From Plumapathes pennacea (lineage: Eukaryota > Cnidaria > Anthozoa > Antipatharia > Myriopathidae), in NCBI GenBank assembly GCA_964036295.1, contig OZ038469.1:9130067-9194066 (forward strand): a stretch of DNA of 64,000 nt, given 5' to 3'. This document shows positions 14,389-28,400 of this stretch, piece after piece; within the stretch, counting starts at the first letter, position 1; each line of letters begins with the position of its first letter. Under the pieces are notes generated by a model, which was not told where the DNA came from, ran no database searches, and saw only the letters and a list, made by a program, of their open reading frames with translations. Both the position numbers and the translations under genes were made by a program.

Positions 14389-17300
14389 AACATTTTAGTT
14401 TCGGTTTGGCGATCAGCTGTCTTTCTCTGTCACTATAATGATCACATGGATACCGTGGAAATACTTTTTTCGACAGTGCAGTCACCTTGGATTCAAGTGC
14501 AGAGTTTGTAGTTAAATGTAACGCTCGTAAAACCCCAAGACTTAGCCAAGAAACTCAATATTAGGACTTGATATTCAACTATCAGTTAGTTCAATGCATT
14601 TTCTATAATATAAACTGTGCACAAGAAAAACGAGGCTTGCACTCGATGTGAAATTTTAACTCGAATTAGACAAGTTAGATAGCCATGGCGACGAACGCTG
14701 ACCAACGGAAGTGACGTCAAGATAGTATTTCCGCGGTGCGTGTCAGTCACACGTCGAGTTTTCCTTGACTGCTGTATTTGATTCCTATCTTGATCTTGTC
14801 CTCACCTTCTTTCTTTTTGCTTCCTGTTTCCCCTTCGTCTCCTTGTGACACTCCTGCCTCAGCATCCACCTCAACCTCCATGCCGGCTGACCGGCTGCCC
14901 TTTTTTAGTGTACAGGCCAAACCTGTTTATTACAGGTCTTCAGATTAGTGCGGTACGACGACACAGAATAAAGAAACAAAACTTAGGATATAGTTAAAAC
15001 CCGTGCAAATGAACGCAACATGTTGGCACAACATCGCCCAGCAGTGCTACCCAAAAATCGTTGCGAAACCGTACAGTGTTGTTGGAATCCACAATTATGA
15101 GCCCAATGAAAATAAACGATGTCAAACGCGAAAATGCATCGCAATTGCTGCTCTTTCCCTCGCATGAAGCATTCAGTGCACAATGTTGGGCGATGTTGTG
15201 CCAACATGTTGCATTCGTTTGCTCGGGCTTTTATTGCTACTGCTTGTACTACTACTAACCAGAACAATAATATTCCGCACAAAACCAAATAATAGAATAG
15301 AAAGTTATGTTGCCATAGTGGAGCCTCCGCTAACGGACAATTCAGCAGAACGGACATCTGCTGTTTTTGTTACTGACTAACCCTTTACACACAGCAACAC
15401 CTCCTAACAATGTAGACTATATTTTACGCCCCCTTTTCCGCCTCTGATTGAAGGTCTCACTGTGCTATAAAAATACAGTGATTTCCAGCATGAGAGGGAT
15501 GCAGAAGGGATACACCTGTCAATTTAACAGTAAGCTTCTCACAAGAGAACATTAGGTATATATTCAAGCAGCAGTGTAAAGTTTTCATGCTGACTACAAG
15601 AGCAGGAAATGGACTCTTCATAAATCAGTAAGGTTTTTCAAGAAAACCAGTATTTGCGACTTATCCACATAACATAGGGATAGAAAGCGCAATTAAACTG
15701 CGTGTGATTACGGATGTAGGTCTTTTAATTTGACAAACTATCAACACAAGGAGCATAACTTACTGAACAAATCGACATAGTCCTTCGTAACAAGGTGCAC
15801 CATCTGATCTTCAATTATTTCCTGGGATTCGACGTTTTCTTCAGAGTGATCCTCTTCCTTAGATGTATGGCTGACGTAGAAAGAAATCAGCTTTACAACA
15901 CAAAACATCGACCATCATCTAAAAGCAACAAGTGGGAGCACTGACTACAAACGAGGAAATTGATCATCTCGTGCACTTCAAATACCACATAAAGAAGTTA
16001 AATGCCAAACAGGCGGACATCTTTAACTAGTCTAGGATGACTTGAAAAACCGTGGATTGTGTAAATAGTTCACCTTTCTGCTTGTCTCATCCTGACTTTC
16101 TGCCATTCTCGCTCTAGATGCTGGAAACAAACACAATAAAGATATTTTAGTGTAAGTAAGACAGCTATGCATGCAATATTATCTCATCGAACAACGCAGG
16201 CAAAAGCACAAAGGGGTGAAAATGCTTATTAGTAGCCACTGTAGTCTCTGACAAATCCAATCTTTGAATATCTTTGTTTAACAAAAAAGAGATGTAGCAA
16301 ATCGCGTGCTGTTATAGAATCTTATACAGTGTATTCACCGCAGGTTTTGACAATATCGAGATAAGTAAGATGCAGCTATAGATAATAATGATATTTATTT
16401 ATACTGCGCAAATTCAACAATCACAGTTTTCAAGTGCGCCTTACAGAGGGTATAATAAAAATATAATAATAATTATAATTATTTAAAACAAATGATAAAA
16501 ACATGCAGTGCAATTATACAAATTAATACTAATCTAAGCCAATTTAGAAGATAGATACAGACCAAGCTATAACATGGAATGATAAAAAGTGGGACTCGAC
16601 CTCCAAAAGAATCACATTTGTAACTTTGCTCCACCTTGTAGATAACTATCACTTACCTGCAGCATAAAAGCAAAGAACCTCGAGACCACGGGTGTAAGTG
16701 CGTTGCTGTAGTCACACAGTGGGCAGTTCATTATAAAGTTTTTCATAAAGGCGCTTAAAATTCGTCAAGGGAAATGTTGAGTGAAACAAAGTAGCAACAA
16801 AGAAATGCGAAAAACAACAACAACAACAACAACAACAAACAAACCAAACCAAATAGAGTAAAAAAGCACAAGAGACTGTAAGCTGCTTTCAAAATAAACC
16901 CAAACATAATTACTTGTATTTATATTCTTTTTATCACTTTTAGTTTGGAGAACTGCCGATAGTTGCATCAGTGATTCTAATGCTTATAGTCCACTAACGA
17001 CGCTTCAAGCAACTGGCCATTTCCGAGATGCCTGTTGCCTGTGCGAAACCTTTCTTAATATGAATATGAGTTGTATTTGCATGAAAATGAAAACCCATTT
17101 TCACTAAAAAGGATTCGCACGGAGGCAACAAGTATCTCGGAAATGGCTTATTTCGCACAAAGTTTACACCGTCGCCATATGTTCGATGGCAACATACACA
17201 TTATGAAAGCCACGCAAGAAATTTAAAATGCAGTTCTTTAAGAAACTTGACCTTTCTAAATAAGTTCTACGAAAATAATGCAGAACAACCAAGTGCCTGG

Positions 17301-20300
17301 TGAAAACTGTCAAACATTCAAGGGAGGATATGAATTACAAATCTCATCCTGTAGTTGGGAACGTGTTCAAGAGTGCCAAGCACATTCTCCACGATGTAAT
17401 ATGCCAGCATCGGCAAGTTGTAAAAGTCATGTCCCATGGCAAGTCCAGCAGCACCAAGTGTGTAATAACTGAAGAAAAGCACACATTACTACTAGAAATA
17501 CGATAATCGCAGATATCCCCTCGCTCAGTAGTGGGTTTTCGGAAAGCGGGATTCTTGTTTATTTTCGGTTCGGAGATTATTTAAAATTTTTTTTGCAAAC
17601 CACGGCTGTGTAGCGACGTCACCAGTCGGCCGCTAAAAAAAATCTTTGTCGCACGGCAGTCTGGTTTAGTTCAGACAACGTGCACAGTCTGCAATTTTCG
17701 TAGACACTAAGATGAACTTCAAAAGTCGCTGAGACAACAAAGCCGATCTTGGACACTGAAATTTTTTTTTTCTTTTTTTTTTTTACTTTATAAGTTTAAT
17801 ACGCTTCTTCGAGTGTGACAAAATTTAGAGCCGTCAAAGCGAGTCGCTTGTTTACACGCTTTCGAAGTCTCGGGACCGTGTGAATTTTGGCAGGGATTCA
17901 ATTTTGAACACAACAACTTTTCAAACTGCGTTTTACGATTTTAAAATCTTTGACAGAAAAAAGAAATCAAGTCACTAAATAATACAAGGTCCGATTGTAT
18001 TGAGCGAGCAAACCCGGTCACTAAATAATACAAGGTCCGATTGTGTTGAGCGAGTATCTTACGGGGTCCCGCTAGTAGACAATAATATACTAGAAATACG
18101 ATAATCGCAGATACCCCCTCACTCTGCCATTGATGGGACTTTTACTTTGGTAACTCCCAACAAGAGTAGCCTTTGTTTTACCGAAATGTTGACTCAATCT
18201 TTTCTTCGAACTCAAGTGCTACACGCAAAGGAAGGAGAAAAAGAATGGTGTGTGTTATACTTTTGCGTTGAAAAAAGAATCGATTGCGTGACGAATTACG
18301 TATTTCCCACGGTCACGGCACGTCAAATTAATTCATACAGTCTGCCATGCACGTTCTCAAAATTTAATACTCAAAGTTTGAAGTTGGTCGGCCGTCGTAG
18401 TACGGGAAAAAAGGAACACTGATTTTCCAATTTTGAATTCATAGGCAGTACAATTAAATAGGCTTCCTGTGCGATTTGTTTTTACTCTGGATTGCATGCA
18501 CAGACTCGGGCATGGATATTGGCTCGAATTGTTTTGTATGTGAACCCACTCAAAACAGCAAGATTTCTCCCAGAATCAAAGCAAAACTTGAACAGTTTAC
18601 TTCAAATTATACACGGGCTTCAGACCCAGTAATACTTCTAAGGGCTTGTGAACGATTCTCGCTGCAATCACCGCGTGTCAGATTACAGAAAAATAAGACA
18701 TCTGACTAAATCATTCAAGACTCCAAGTTCCGGTTGCTCTGAGCGAATACGGTAGCCGAAACTGGTGACAGAAGCGTAGTAAAACAATACTTCGAGGGAA
18801 AATGATCAGCATACAGATTTTAATACATTCTTGAAGTGATCGAGTTACAAGCTATACGGGATAGAATATATTTGTCACGGTGATTGCTCGATTTCCACTG
18901 ACTAACCTTTGTTGCTTGTCCTTTCTAAATAAGTATCTGAGTTTAATACAAAACGGCGTCTGAAGCTCCCGATTTGTTTTCAAGCGCTGTTCCCTTTGCG
19001 GAGTTGTCTGTGTTACCCGCTTCTGTTCTTGTCGCTTTTGGTCGGCATTGCGCTGTTGTCTTTGCGGAGTCTTCTCTTCGGCCCGCTTTTGCTCCTGAAG
19101 TTTCCAATTTGCTTTCAAGCGCTGTTCTCTTTGCGGAGTTGTCTGCGTTACCCGCTTCTGTTCATGTCGCTTTCGATCGGCATTCATGCGCTGTTTTCTT
19201 TGCGGAGTCGTTTCTTCGGCACGCGCTTCTGTTTATGATGCTGTCGATCATAACAGGATTGTCGCCTTTTCTAGAGACGAATTTGGCGTTGTTCGCTCGT
19301 TTCACGATTTCGCCTTGCTCGTGCCTGTTCCCTTCTTATTTGAAGACGAGCTTCGCGAGACTGTTGTGTTTCAAGTTCTTCAGTTTTTAAGTTTTCCATT
19401 TTCGTGAACGCAGTTACGATATATTGTTGCTTCGTTCAAATCTAAATGCTTCGTTCAAATCTAATTTCTCAATTGTTCCGAGTAAAACAATAGGGCACAC
19501 GTGATCGATCCGGCCTTTGTTATTGGTTAGCGGGGTAACCGCGCCTAAAGTCGTACGCCAGACTGACAGACAACGTTAAATTTCGAGATGGCGACAGGCT
19601 TGGAGTCTCCAAGTAGGCGGTATAATAGTACTGCATTAGTGTCGTAAGTATTTCCCTCACTTCGTTCGGGGACAATAGACTGTAATTGTTTAATTTGGAA
19701 AGCAGTGGCCGGATATTTTCTACTTTAATAGCCTTCAAAAAGCAAAAGCATCTTAACCCGGTTACATTTTATCCTTGAATACAGTGTGCCAACAAACGCG
19801 GCGACAAAACTTCACAGCATGTGTCAGACTGTCAGTGAAATTATGCAAATATGTCAGGAATCAGATGACACAATCTTGCATGAAGGCACTCTGAAATAGC
19901 TTTGAAAACTAGCGAAGAGATCACAGTATAATCCTACTTGGCCTTCATCACAGTTCCCGGGGCATCAAACGACAAAATATACGGCAATTGTTAAAATACC
20001 ATAATGATAACACGACCCTCATTTAACAAAAGCGTTGTACGTTAATTGCTGTAAATTTTCAAAACTCACCGGTTCCTGAAAGCCATAGCTTTAGCTCTTT
20101 TCCAGCAAAGGAAACAAAACCCAAAACACTATTGTTTACGTCTTCATTGATTTCAAAGTACAGTGTATAGAGCAGTCCTCATACAGTACGAAAATTCCAC
20201 TTTCCATTGTATTGTGTGTCGTCATCTTGTCAAACTTGGATTCTGAAAACTACATTCCTGTTATTGTAAAAGGTGAAATTTGTCACGATGATTGTTCAAT

Positions 20301-20641
20301 TTCCACCAACTGTATTTCGCTATTTCTTTCTGAAGAAGTGTCTGCGTTTTAACACAATACTGGCGTCTGGGATTGTGTTCAGGTCGACCAGTTGTGCCTT
20401 TAAGAATCCGTTTCACGGCTAGTAAGCTTGCCTCCCATACACCGACAAAATATCCGGGCAAATTATAGCCGTCCGTCGAACTGCTTGGCCTTGTATCTGC
20501 ATCTTATTGTACAAAATCACTTCCGTTCGTACTCTTACAGCTACCGCATGTCACTAAGAAAATGGCGGTTTACAGTTAAGCTGCCGATGTAACCTCGCAG
20601 TGGTCGCTCGACGCGGATGGCCCTGGGGACGAGTCGTACCC

Positions 20642-20672
<31 letters not shown>

Positions 20673-23600
20673 ACACACACGAACATTAAATTTCGAGATG
20701 GCGACACGCTTGGAGTCTTCAAATGATGCGATTTTGCTGCATTAGCGCCGTGATTATTTCCCTCACTTCGTTCGGGGATTAAAACTGCCTTCTGAGGCAG
20801 ATAAACATCTTCAGAACTTTTGGAATCAAGGTAAACTCTCCCAGGTTGTGAGAAAGTTCGAGACTATAGAAAGTCAAAAACAGCCAAAAAAAGCAGTGCT
20901 CTCATGGTCAATGTATTTTAAATATGTTTTTTTTTTGTACATGCCACAAACAAACACAAATCGCACTCTTTTGAATGTCACTATCCAAATTCAATGAAAT
21001 AGTTCAGCATCATTTCACTTACCAGGATTCGGTGAGGTAGTAGAGATAATTTCTAGTCCTTAGGACAGGATCAGAGAAACTCTCTTCAGGTCTGTCAGTT
21101 GCTTCTGCGAGGGCTAAAGAACAAAAAACAAAAACAAAATCATACGCATATTTTATCATTCCCACACTCCTCCATTCCCACATAAGCTCTTGACGGTAAA
21201 TTGAAAAAAATAAACAAAAAAATAGAAAAACATGGAGAAGGGGCTATTTTCATCCACAAAAGTGGAGACCTAAGATTAAGAACTCATCTAACAAAATATC
21301 CACACATACACCGTTTTACTGGTTATACTGTATCAGGTATCTTTATTTATACACGGTAAGTAGTTCAGCAAAGCTGGTGGGGCCGTGTTTTTAAACTTAA
21401 CGTAAATTGATTAAGAATCCCAACTGGTCGGAGGCTAACCAGTTGCTATTTACATAACGTGGTCGAGGATTTGAACCCGGGGCTACCGTGTTGCAAATTC
21501 AGTTAGTGGTCAGAGCGGGACTTGAACCTGGGACCTCCGGATTTGAAGTCCGGTGCTCTAACCACTCGGCCTCTACCGTAAAACTAGCGTACGGACGTTC
21601 TTTGAGTACGTAAACAAGGTAATCCCCGAGCGAAGTGAGGGTAATAATCACGGCGCTAATGCAGCAAATTCGCTTTGTGTGGAGACTCCAAGCGAGTCAC
21701 CATCTCGAAATCTAATGTTCGTCAGTCAGTCTGTCATAGGGCGACCTCTAAGGCAATGACATAATAATAATCGATTAGCGTCAAAGCGAGGTCAAACAAA
21801 GGTTTGAACGAAGCAACAACTGTACGTAACTGCGTTCACAAAAATGAATTTGAAAACTGGAAAACTTGACACAGCACGGTCTTGCGAAGCTCGTCTGCAA
21901 AAGAGAAGGGAACTAGCACGGGCAAGGCGAAATCGTGAAACGATCGAACAGCGCCAAATACGTCTAGAGAAAAGACGACAAACATTTGATAACCGACAGC
22001 ATCATGAACGGAAGCGTGCCGAAGAAACGGCTCCGCAAAGGGAACAGCGCTTGGAAGCAAATCGGGAGCTTCAGACGCCGTCTTGTGTTAAACTCAGATC
22101 CTTATTCAGAAAGGACAAGCAACAAAGGTTAGTCAGTAGAAAGCGAACAATCACCGTGAAAAATATATTCTACCCGTATCTTGTAACTCGATCACTTCAA
22201 GAATGTATTAAAATCTGTATGCTGATCATTTTCCCTCGAAGTATTGTTTTAATACGCTTCTGTCGCCAGTTTCGGCTACCGTATTGGCTCAGAGCAATCG
22301 GAATTGGAGTCTTGAATGATTTAGTCAGATGTCTTATTGTTTCTTTCAAGACTAAAACTGTAACAAATACTGTAATTCGCCCTTAGAAGTATGACTAGGT
22401 CTGAAGCCCGTGTATAATTTGAAGTAAACCGTTCAAGTTTTGCTTTGATTCTGGGAGAAATCATGTTGTTTTGAGCGCGTTCACGTACAAAACAATTCGA
22501 GCTCATTAAACATGCATGCCTGAGTCTTGTGCATGCAGTCCAGAGTAAAAACAAATTGCACAGGAAGCCTATTTAATTGTACTGCCTATGAATTCAAAAT
22601 TGGAAAATCAGTGTTTCCTTTTTCCCGTACTACGACGGCCGACCAACTTCAAAATTTGAGTATTTGATTTTGAGAACGTGCTTGGCAGACTGTATAAATT
22701 AATTTGTCGTGCCGACTGACCGTGGGAAATACGTACTTGATCGTCACGCAATCGATTCTTTTTTTCAACGCAAAAGTATAACACACACCATTCTTTTTCT
22801 CCTTCCTTTGCGTGTAGCATTTGACTTCGAAGAAAAGATTGAGTCAACATTTCGGTAAAACAAAGGCTACTCTTCTTGGGAGTACCAAAGTAAAAGTCCC
22901 TTCAATGTCAGAGCGTATCTGCGATTATCGTATTTCTAGTATATTTGTCTACTGCACCTCTTCCATGTCCCCACAAAGAGAAAGGTTTTCAAGCCCAAAA
23001 ATCCTGTGCAGACCACGTACTAAATAATAATACTTGGTAATATAAGTAATAATATATAAATATTGACACGAAATAACAGCTGTACAGTTTTTTTTTTACC
23101 AAAGATCGCACTCTTGTCAAAATCATGTATGTCCAGAGCGCCAACGTAAGAGGGAAACATGAGGGCTTTTGCTTGTGGATGATAGAGGGAGTTCACAGAC
23201 CTACAAAACAAAAGGCGACGTTCGATAGTCACGTGTGTAAACATTACACTGCCAGCTGCTGACAAAGAAACACCAAAAAACAAACAAACAAACAAAAACG
23301 AAAAAACAGGCGACTATTACCAAACAGCTAAAATGTCAATATTTTAGAAAAATAACACGAGGTTAATTACTTTCGCCCTCGATGACATAAGTATACCCAC
23401 AAATACGTTAAAACGATTGAATGATATTGCCAAGGAATAAAGGGTTACGTAAAAGATGCCATTATTTTTGAAAGCAGAATTGATACCGACAGCAGAATTA
23501 AAAGCGATTATTCCCAAATCAGAATAGTAAAATAATAAAAGTAATAAGAAGACAATTACAGTCTATTTAGTTCGGGGGTAATACAAAAAAACGCGCCCTA

Positions 23601-23691
23601 TTTGCGGTCGTTTTCGAGCTTCCACACAGCAAGATTTTGCAATTCTCAGGGAAAATACGACTAATTTGAGTGGCCTACAATTATGAAAAGC

Positions 23692-23771
<80 letters not shown>

Positions 23772-25329
23772 GTAAAAAAATCTTAAAACACTTTTGTTGA
23801 AATTATGCCATAAATAAATATTACCCAAAGCACACTTCCATGGTTCCGTGCCCAAGGTATACTTACTTCATCAAGACCAAGATATTCGTTAGCAAAGGCA
23901 GCACCTGCTCTGTACAAGGATTCCGAACATAAGGTGTCCCATCAGGCATAAACCCGATGGAAGGACCTTGACTGGCATCACTCTGCATAAAGGTAACGAC
24001 AGATGGAGATGACTAACTGGGCTGGCTAGACTACAACTCAACAAACACACTGTCACATGCCATAAACCCCAGTGGGCTCTTTGCACGAGAACTGGCACGA
24101 GCTTCAAAATGAGGCTGACCTGGCAAAACTGAGATAATACCTTGGAAATTTGTGCATATAACTCCCCAAATGAAACATGTGCATCTCCCCTGTAGACGGC
24201 TTGGTGTTTTAGAGCGACATGTCTGGCACATTTCGTGCCAGGTTAGCCTCGCTTTGAATCCAAGATGGCGGCACCGTGCAATGAGCGAACAACAGACTTT
24301 TTAAGTTTTTTCCCTCCATCAATTTTTCCATGCTCGATCTACTCTGATACTCATTGTTTTGCCGATGAATGAGAGGCGGCCATTTGTTTACATTCTCAAA
24401 ACTAGCGAATTGTGTGCTACAAAGTTTTGTTTTGGGGGGCTAACACCAAGTATTTCCAGTGTTGCAGTCTGATTCAATTTTCAAACTCCGAAATCAAGGA
24501 CACAATGAAAGTGACTGAGGAGGCCTCTTTACTATAATCCGGATGAATTCTAGAGGCTTCCTCGCCACTATTTAGCGTACAACAATTCTATTGTGCCTGT
24601 ACATATTGTATTAGTAATCTATGTGGCAAAGGTCAATAAATAAAACTTATCTAGAGTCAAAAGTCACAGGAATAGACTGAAGAGGGAATGCCTGGAGTCA
24701 AGGGCCATCACAGGTCAACTAGAGACAGGTTCACAGCACCCTAACTCACAATCGCTAGTCAAAGGTAGCATTCAGCAGTTGATATATAATATCAACCACT
24801 ACAGGCAATATGACAAAGGAACGTATATTAAAATTCAGTAGAAGAATACGATAGATATATAGTCTAACAACAAAGTTAAATATTATGTGGGCCAACAAAT
24901 TCGTGTGAAAACAAGACTGCAGTGAATAGATGTATGCTCACCACAGGGTCCTTGGGTGCAGAGCATCTTTTCACAACACTCTCAACGGTGCAGACAATAG
25001 AGAGGAGCTGAAATATCAAACAGGCAAAAGACGTCGTTGAACGAACAAATATCCATTTAACAAACGTGCTAGTACAAGTCTGAAAACATATTTAATCTGT
25101 AATCAGATTATTTTGTATCCGACCGGTTTAGTTAGAATTTAGGTAGAATATATATCATATTGCTGTATGCACTACTATCTAATAATTAAGTCCCAAATTA
25201 CTTTAGCCAACAAATTATTTTACAATGTCCTTAATTAGTTTGTAAAAGGCTAAATACATTGACACTTAAATAAAGTTATTATTACTATTATTATTATTAT
25301 TATTATTATTACTATTATTATTATTATTG

Positions 25330-25402
<73 letters not shown>

Positions 25403-28400
25403 TAATATTTAATCATCAAAAAAAGACGACAGTACAGTTGAGGAACAAGTCAGGGTAACCACGAAATGAGAGAAATAATCTGCGATAAAATAGGACAATG
25501 GGGCAGCTTTACTGTGCTGTACTTATACTATTTTGTGTCATTAACCAAATTGCAAGAATCATACAACTGATTTAGGGATAATTTAGTTGAATACTACTGA
25601 TTCTGACCGATTCTGTTTTGTTATTATATACGTCACCCCCTGTACCAGTACGATAAGGTCACCAAATGAAGAAACAATTCACCATTCTTCATGAAAACAC
25701 CTATCAGTCTTTACCACTTGAATATAGCTATTAAGAATATTTTGTTTAGAAACCTTGCACCTCGTGGGAAGTCGACCATGTTAGAGGCCAGAACATTAAG
25801 ACATGTTTTGCATGAGAACATATCCAAATTCCAGGGTGGAGGTAGAAGCAAAACAGATTCATATCATAACGTAAAACCTCATACCTGAAGCCTTCTTTCA
25901 CTTGTGTCCCCTGAAAATAAAGCAAAGCGATCTAAACAACAACCAACCAAAAACTCCCTAAACGTACATCTAACTTTCAATGCAAATATTCAATGCTTGG
26001 ATAAATTCAATACTAAGACCGGAGGACTGTGTCTGGTATGCTTTCCATGCTTTCCATGCTTTTCATGCTTTCCATGCTTTTCATGCTTTTCATGCTTTTC
26101 ATGCTTTCCAGCTCCTTCTGACAGCATTGATTTTATCTAAAGCAACTGTTGGCCACATCATCATTGAAAACTATTCACTTAACTACAGAAGCAGTAGCTT
26201 GGGACCTTTTGGACAGCGAGGTGTAAACAAGGACACACTTGAATAACTTGACTACGATCCACAACTTTGTAAATTAACCCTTTCAATCCCACGAGTGACC
26301 AACTTCAATTTTCTCCTTCAGTATCCCACTAGAAATACATTACAAAGTAAGGACAGCTTGGCTTTTGATATTTTGCTCATACTAAGTCTGATTGAACTAT
26401 CAATTGTCACTACATCACTCATAAAATTTCTTCCTAAAAGGTTGTATTTTGAACTTGGGAGTGAAAAGGGTTAAGTAAACAGCTGGTACGACAACATTAA
26501 CAGATGCATACACTGTAGTACGCAAGAAGAGTTTTTAATAATAAAGGGGGGGGGGGGGGGGGGGGGTTGGGTGGTTCATTTGGGACTATTCCGGAATAAG
26601 AATAGCCGGAATAGTATGCATACGCGCTCGTTTGGGAGCTATTCCTATTTCGGGATATTTGGAATACTATTCCGCCTATTCTGCTCCGGGAGGCAGAATT
26701 TCCAGAATATTCTGGAAAAAAAACGTCATTGCTTCATAGAAACAAAGATGGCGGCGCTTTCAGACCCGAACGTAAAAACATTTGAGCCGAATCAGAGAAA
26801 AGGGGTTTTCTTTCTCCCTTTTGCATCGAAGATTGCAAACTCGTTAGAGTAACTGTTTAGGAAACGAGAACCTGTCTATTTGCACCCTAAGTTGCACTCA
26901 AAAAGTTTGCTGTGACACACCTCAAATACCTTACCATATGTGGGATAAAAAATGAATAAAACAAATAACAAGTGAATAGTATACCACGTACACCTGAGTG
27001 ATAAATGGCATAGTTTTGCGTGGCATAACGTACCGTCTTCCTTGAGGGTCTTGGAATCTTTGTCCAATCCAAGGTAAGCAATGAGAGCTTGCGGTGATGA
27101 TATCGACCTAATATGGGACGAATTATCACGACGACATAAAAAAGAAACGGTCCGTAGCACCTGGATAAATGTCAAACTCAAACCCACAATATATCACATT
27201 CATTTGCAAGGAGGTCCACAACGCGAGTAGGGAGCCAATCAGAATGCAGGATTGGCTTAGAACACTAGTTGATTTTTAAAGTGAGATAGATTGTTAGTCA
27301 CAATTAAGAATAAAAGCATCAGCAGCCACAATTCCTTACTCCACACAAAGTTCTCAAAAACTTACTGTTTCATCTTCTCTGTTAGCCAGACTTTTTGTAT
27401 GGGATCCAACAACTCACTGAGGAAAGCCTTTCGACTAGCAGGATCTTCCAGAAAATTGCTGGAGGAAAGATGCAAACGGGAATACAAGTTTTGATTTGGA
27501 AAAAAAATTGTGTACGTCAGATATTCCAATTCAATACACATCTATATGTTCAACGTCATCTTGACGAAAAAAAGATACTTCCAAAAGAGAAACATTCCAA
27601 TTACACGTTGCTACATTGTCGTCTGGAAGACAGTTAAACTGACATAAGCTTTGCATGCAATGGAAAAACTGAATCATACACCCGGGTTTGCTCTGGAAAT
27701 CTACATCAGAAATTTAGAACAAAAAGTTAAAAGAAATAGAATAAATCAACTTTAGATGTCTGAACCTACCTGGCGTAGACTAGAGCGTCCGTGAGAGTGT
27801 TTTTATCTTTCACTGTAACCACCTTACTGTCAAACATGGATTGTATGTGCTGCTTTAGTTGGTCAAACGCTGGCTGTTAAATGCAAGCAAAACATAAATT
27901 AAGTATCCTCTGGGACACAATAAATCAGTTCGGCAGAGGAGAATCATCTGGGGCCGGATTCAAAAAACTTGCGTACGAACTAAAATGCTCGTAAGTATAT
28001 TTTACGCATCGGAACAATTACTTACGCATACTATCTTGCGCAAGATAGTATGGGTAAGTCGTACTTACGATGCGTAAGTCATACTTACGAACATTTTCGT
28101 TCGTACGAAAGTTTTGTGAATCCAGCCCCTAGTTTCCAGCTGTATGAAACATCCATAATTACAGAAGAAAATTTTATTGTCCCAAAGGCGTCATTGTGCA
28201 CTGTGCAATTTTCTTGGCAAATTTTCTCGGCACATTTTTTCGCAACGCCGTTTCAAGACAAGTTGCAGAAGAAATGCACAGTGTAACATGGTACCTCAGC
28301 AACTAAACCGCAATTTTGTTGTTGCGCGCAACGTTGCACGAAGATCGAAGAATTCAACTCCTTTCGCAACGATTGCAGCAACTTTCAACCGCAGTTCCAG

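Larger units (their letters stand above)
16755..17331 (-). other. Candidate U12-type intron of XPO5 (AT-AA borders)
   Basis: Intron 27 begins, on the minus strand, with ATATCCTCCC at 17331, close to the U12 donor consensus ATATCCTTT. Near its other end is TTCCCTTGAC (16773-16764), close to the U12 branch consensus TTCCTTRAC, with the branch A ten bases from the inferred acceptor. No GT-AG pair keeps the frame. Cutting at the AT donor and after ..TTTTAA gives RMRFVIRAFMKNF, which aligns without gaps to human RLRPMLRVFVKPL, including the Arg codon made across the junction. The AA acceptor dinucleotide is unusual and could also be a sequence error. Confidence 0.6.
17492..20778 (-). mobile_element. 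Helitron-like element, family B, split by a nested copy
   Basis: On the minus strand the element starts with TCCCCGAACGAAGTGAGGG at 20778 and ends ..GCGATTATCGTATTTCTAG at 17492. It thus has a 5' TC and a 3' CTAG (the CTRR type) preceded by a short CGAT/ATCG stem. No target duplication is seen, as expected for Helitrons. Its two halves (17492-18089 and 19673-20778) match the uninterrupted copy at 60018-61726. A frame at 20261-20461 ([18 protein letters not shown]) is a diverged version of the repeat-protein tail in the other copies. No Rep or helicase domain remains. It lies in XPO5 intron 26, ending 23 bp before exon 27. Confidence 0.7.

Noticed and set aside
17333-17338. GT-AG reading of XPO5 intron 27 using GTAATT as donor
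   Set aside because: It breaks the frame with the only usable AG and loses conserved residues; the AT donor fits better.
21508-21575. Possible tRNA gene on the minus strand
   Set aside because: Box A and box B are clear, but the same head with the same long body is at 49821-50055, so it is a SINE rather than a stand-alone tRNA.
23661-23855. Poly-leucine membrane-like protein
   Set aside because: It is the translation of an (AAT)n microsatellite.
27951-28134. Hairpin that could be a pre-miRNA
   Set aside because: The hairpin is too long and its ends match a MITE-type inverted repeat; nothing suggests a processed small RNA.
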